This document shows, piece by piece, positions 6,221-7,277 of a stretch of DNA of 7,277 nt. The DNA is from an uncultured Propionibacteriaceae bacterium. GTDB lineage: Bacteria; Actinomycetota; Actinomycetes; Propionibacteriales; Propionibacteriaceae. Under the pieces are notes generated by a model. That model saw only the letters and a list, made by a program, of their open reading frames with translations. It was not told the origin of the DNA and did not search any database. Within the stretch, counting starts at the first letter, position 1, and each line of letters opens with the position of its first letter. Both the position numbers and the translations under genes were made by a program. Location: NCBI GenBank assembly GCA_945875065.1, contig CAMCJC010000125.1, positions 1 through 7,277 on the forward strand, written 5' to 3'.

Positions 6221-6841
6221 ATGTTGAACGGGCCTGCCAGTGATCGCGGCCGGCAGGCTACGCCCGACAGTGCCGGCCGGCACGTCGGGTTTGGGGCCTC
6301 GCGCGTGCCGGGAATGTTGGTGACGGCGCTCACGGTGGCGGCATTCCTCGTCGGCTTCGCGGGAGTCCGCGCGCTCGTCCCCGAGCATAGCCCGTTACGT
6401 CCCTCGGGACCCAGCTCGACCCTCACGCCTAGCCTCAGCGCCCCAGCCGCGCCGTTCGCCGGTGCGGTAGTCGCCGTGGACGCGACGTCAGCGATCAGTC
6501 CCTGCGATCCCGACACGAGCGAACCCGCGACGCGCCTCGTCGATGGCGACACCGCCACGGGCTGGACGTGCCCGAGCAACTCGCAGATCACGTTCGGATT
6601 CGGCGGCCCCACCAATGTGGTTGGCGTCCGCGTAACACCGGGAAATAGCTGGACCACGGAGCTGAGGTGGACTTTCGACGACGGCACCTACGTCGTCCAG
6701 CCGCTGTCGGCCGCCGTCCGGTCGCAGGAGGTGCGGTTCCCGAGCGTTTCCACATCCGGCGCTACTTTGACGATCGAGTCCACCTCCGAGGGCGGCGGTG
6801 GTGCGGCGATAGCAGCCGTGACATTCCTCAGCCCTGCGTGA
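6221..6841 (+). CDS. Small anchored/exported protein with discoidin-like (glycan-binding type) domain
   Basis: The protein has 206 residues. Residues 1-29 are a polar, basic N-terminus, and about 31-52 form one hydrophobic helix (GMLVTALTVAAFLVGFAGVRAL), a membrane anchor or uncleaved signal. A Pro/Ser/Thr/Ala-rich linker (53-80) leads to a beta-rich domain (about 84-206) that resembles discoidin / NADase-type glycan-binding modules: ATRLVDGDTATGWTC (103-117), then FGFGGPTNVVGVRVTPG and a final AAIAAVTFLSPA strand. C95 and C117 could form a disulfide outside the membrane. It is divergent from glnR; M. tuberculosis also has an exported-protein gene (Rv0817c) divergent from glnR, and this may be its counterpart, judged by position and architecture only. 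Binding of cell-surface sugar is inferred from the fold and not shown. The start is the ATG directly after the TAGCAT element; an internal start at M32 would cut the membrane helix. Confidence 0.78.
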   Translation: MLNGPASDRGRQATPDSAGRHVGFGASRVPGMLVTALTVAAFLVGFAGVRALVPEHSPLRPSGPSSTLTPSLSAPAAPFAGAVVAVDATSAISPCDPDTSEPATRLVDGDTATGWTCPSNSQITFGFGGPTNVVGVRVTPGNSWTTELRWTFDDGTYVVQPLSAAVRSQEVRFPSVSTSGATLTIESTSEGGGGAAIAAVTFLSPA

Positions 6842-6865
6842 CACGCATGGCTGACGCTATATCTG

Positions 6866-6879
6866 GCCATCCGAATGGC
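6866..6879. repeat. Short stem-loop after the exported-protein gene
   Basis: GCCAT-CCGA-ATGGC forms a perfect five-base-pair stem with a four-base loop, 25 bases past the stop of the upstream gene. It is followed by AAAGAG and not a T-run, so it is at best a weak terminator. Confidence 0.25.
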
Positions 6880-6971
6880 TAAAGAGAGGGTAATTCGGTT
6901 GTCAATCATGGCAGACTCAGCTGTGGCTCCGTTCGGCTGGGCAGGCCGACCGGAGGAGAACACGCTGATAT

Positions 6972-6977
6972 AAGGAG
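6972..6977 (+). promoter_or_regulatory. Ribosome binding site of the low-MW phosphatase gene
   Basis: AAGGAG lies five bases before ATG 6983. It fixes the start and shows that this gene, unlike its upstream neighbour, has a conventional leader. Confidence 0.75.
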
Positions 6978-6982
6978 CACTC

Positions 6983-7277
6983 ATGCCCAGTGTCCTGTTC
7001 GTTTGCTCGCGCAACGGTGGGAAGAGCCAGATGGCCGCCGCGCTGATGCGGCAGCGCGCGGGCGGCCGGGTCGAGGTGTTCTCCGCGGGTGCCGCCCCAG
7101 GGCAGCGCCTTAGCGACGAGACCCGGGCGAGCCTCGCCCGCTCCGGAGTCTCGCTGGGGGAGGAACGCCCCAAGGCAGTCGACCCAGACTTGTTGAGCCG
7201 CGTCGACCGCGTCGTCGTCATCGGCCACGAGGACGAGATCAAGCCCGTCGTCGGAATGCAGGGCAGCATCCAGGCAT
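6983..7277 (+). CDS. Low-molecular-weight phosphatase / arsenate reductase-like protein, C-terminus cut by window edge
   Basis: Ninety-eight residues are visible of an expected 130 or so. VLFVCSRNGGKSQMAAALM (4-22) is the P-loop of the low-molecular-weight protein tyrosine phosphatase / thioredoxin- or mycothiol-linked ArsC superfamily, with nucleophile C8, N11 and S15. FSAGAAPG (35-42) and VDRVVVIG (78-85) are the next family motifs. The position that is normally Arg in CX5R is Lys (K14). I recall NGGKS-type loops in actinobacterial ArsC-like proteins, so this may mark a subfamily and not a dead enzyme. The general-acid Asp loop lies beyond the edge. It may reduce arsenate with mycothiol as electron donor or dephosphorylate a small substrate; no other ars gene is in the window to decide. 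It starts 141 bases after the exported-protein gene in the same direction. Confidence 0.82.
   Translation, partial: MPSVLFVCSRNGGKSQMAAALMRQRAGGRVEVFSAGAAPGQRLSDETRASLARSGVSLGEERPKAVDPDLLSRVDRVVVIGHEDEIKPVVGMQGSIQA

Noticed and set aside
6632..6646. GTAAC-ACCGG-GAAAT, resembling a GlnR box
   Set aside because: The gap is five bases where the usual is six, the site lies inside the exported-protein coding region, and the match is degenerate.
6899..6927. TTGTCA as -35 of a promoter for the phosphatase gene
   Set aside because: No -10-like hexamer at 16-18 bases; TGTGGC is not acceptable.

Overview
This is a GC-rich window from a mycothiol-producing actinomycete (Actinomycetota). Three signs support this: an orphan OmpR-type regulator that matches GlnR, a two-domain GNAT protein that matches mycothiol synthase MshD, and a MutT1-type Nudix plus histidine-phosphatase fusion. 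Together these are typical of mycobacteria, streptomycetes and their relatives. The genus cannot be fixed from the sequence alone.

Layout, left to right. Positions 1-1380 (minus strand) hold most of a membrane-anchored protein with an extracytoplasmic substrate-binding domain and a von Willebrand A domain; its C-terminus runs off the left edge. Positions 1381-1740 are mostly non-coding. They carry the leader of that gene and a broken small helix-turn-helix gene whose reading frame is interrupted twice. Positions 1741-6128 (minus strand) are a tight four-gene operon read right to left: glnR, mshD, ppk, mutT1. Each gene overlaps the next by 4 to 11 bases. A 92-base divergent promoter region (6129-6220) contains a perfect 14-base palindrome and separates the operon from a plus-strand gene (6221-6841). 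That gene encodes a small anchored or exported protein with a discoidin-like domain and looks leaderless. At the right edge (6983-7277, plus strand) is the first three quarters of a low-molecular-weight phosphatase / arsenate reductase-like protein whose P-loop is CX5K instead of CX5R.

Functionally, the operon joins nitrogen control (GlnR), the last step of mycothiol synthesis (MshD), polyphosphate synthesis (PPK1) and nucleotide clean-up / dinucleoside polyphosphate hydrolysis (MutT1). From general knowledge, in M. tuberculosis glnR-mshD and ppk1-mutT1 lie at separate loci, so their fusion into one overlapping operon here is a compact arrangement. I see no phage, CRISPR array, complete insertion sequence, tRNA or rRNA. 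Most of the window is ordinary core genome. The items that most deserve a second look are the decayed HTH gene, the palindrome between glnR and its divergent neighbour, and the lysine P-loop.
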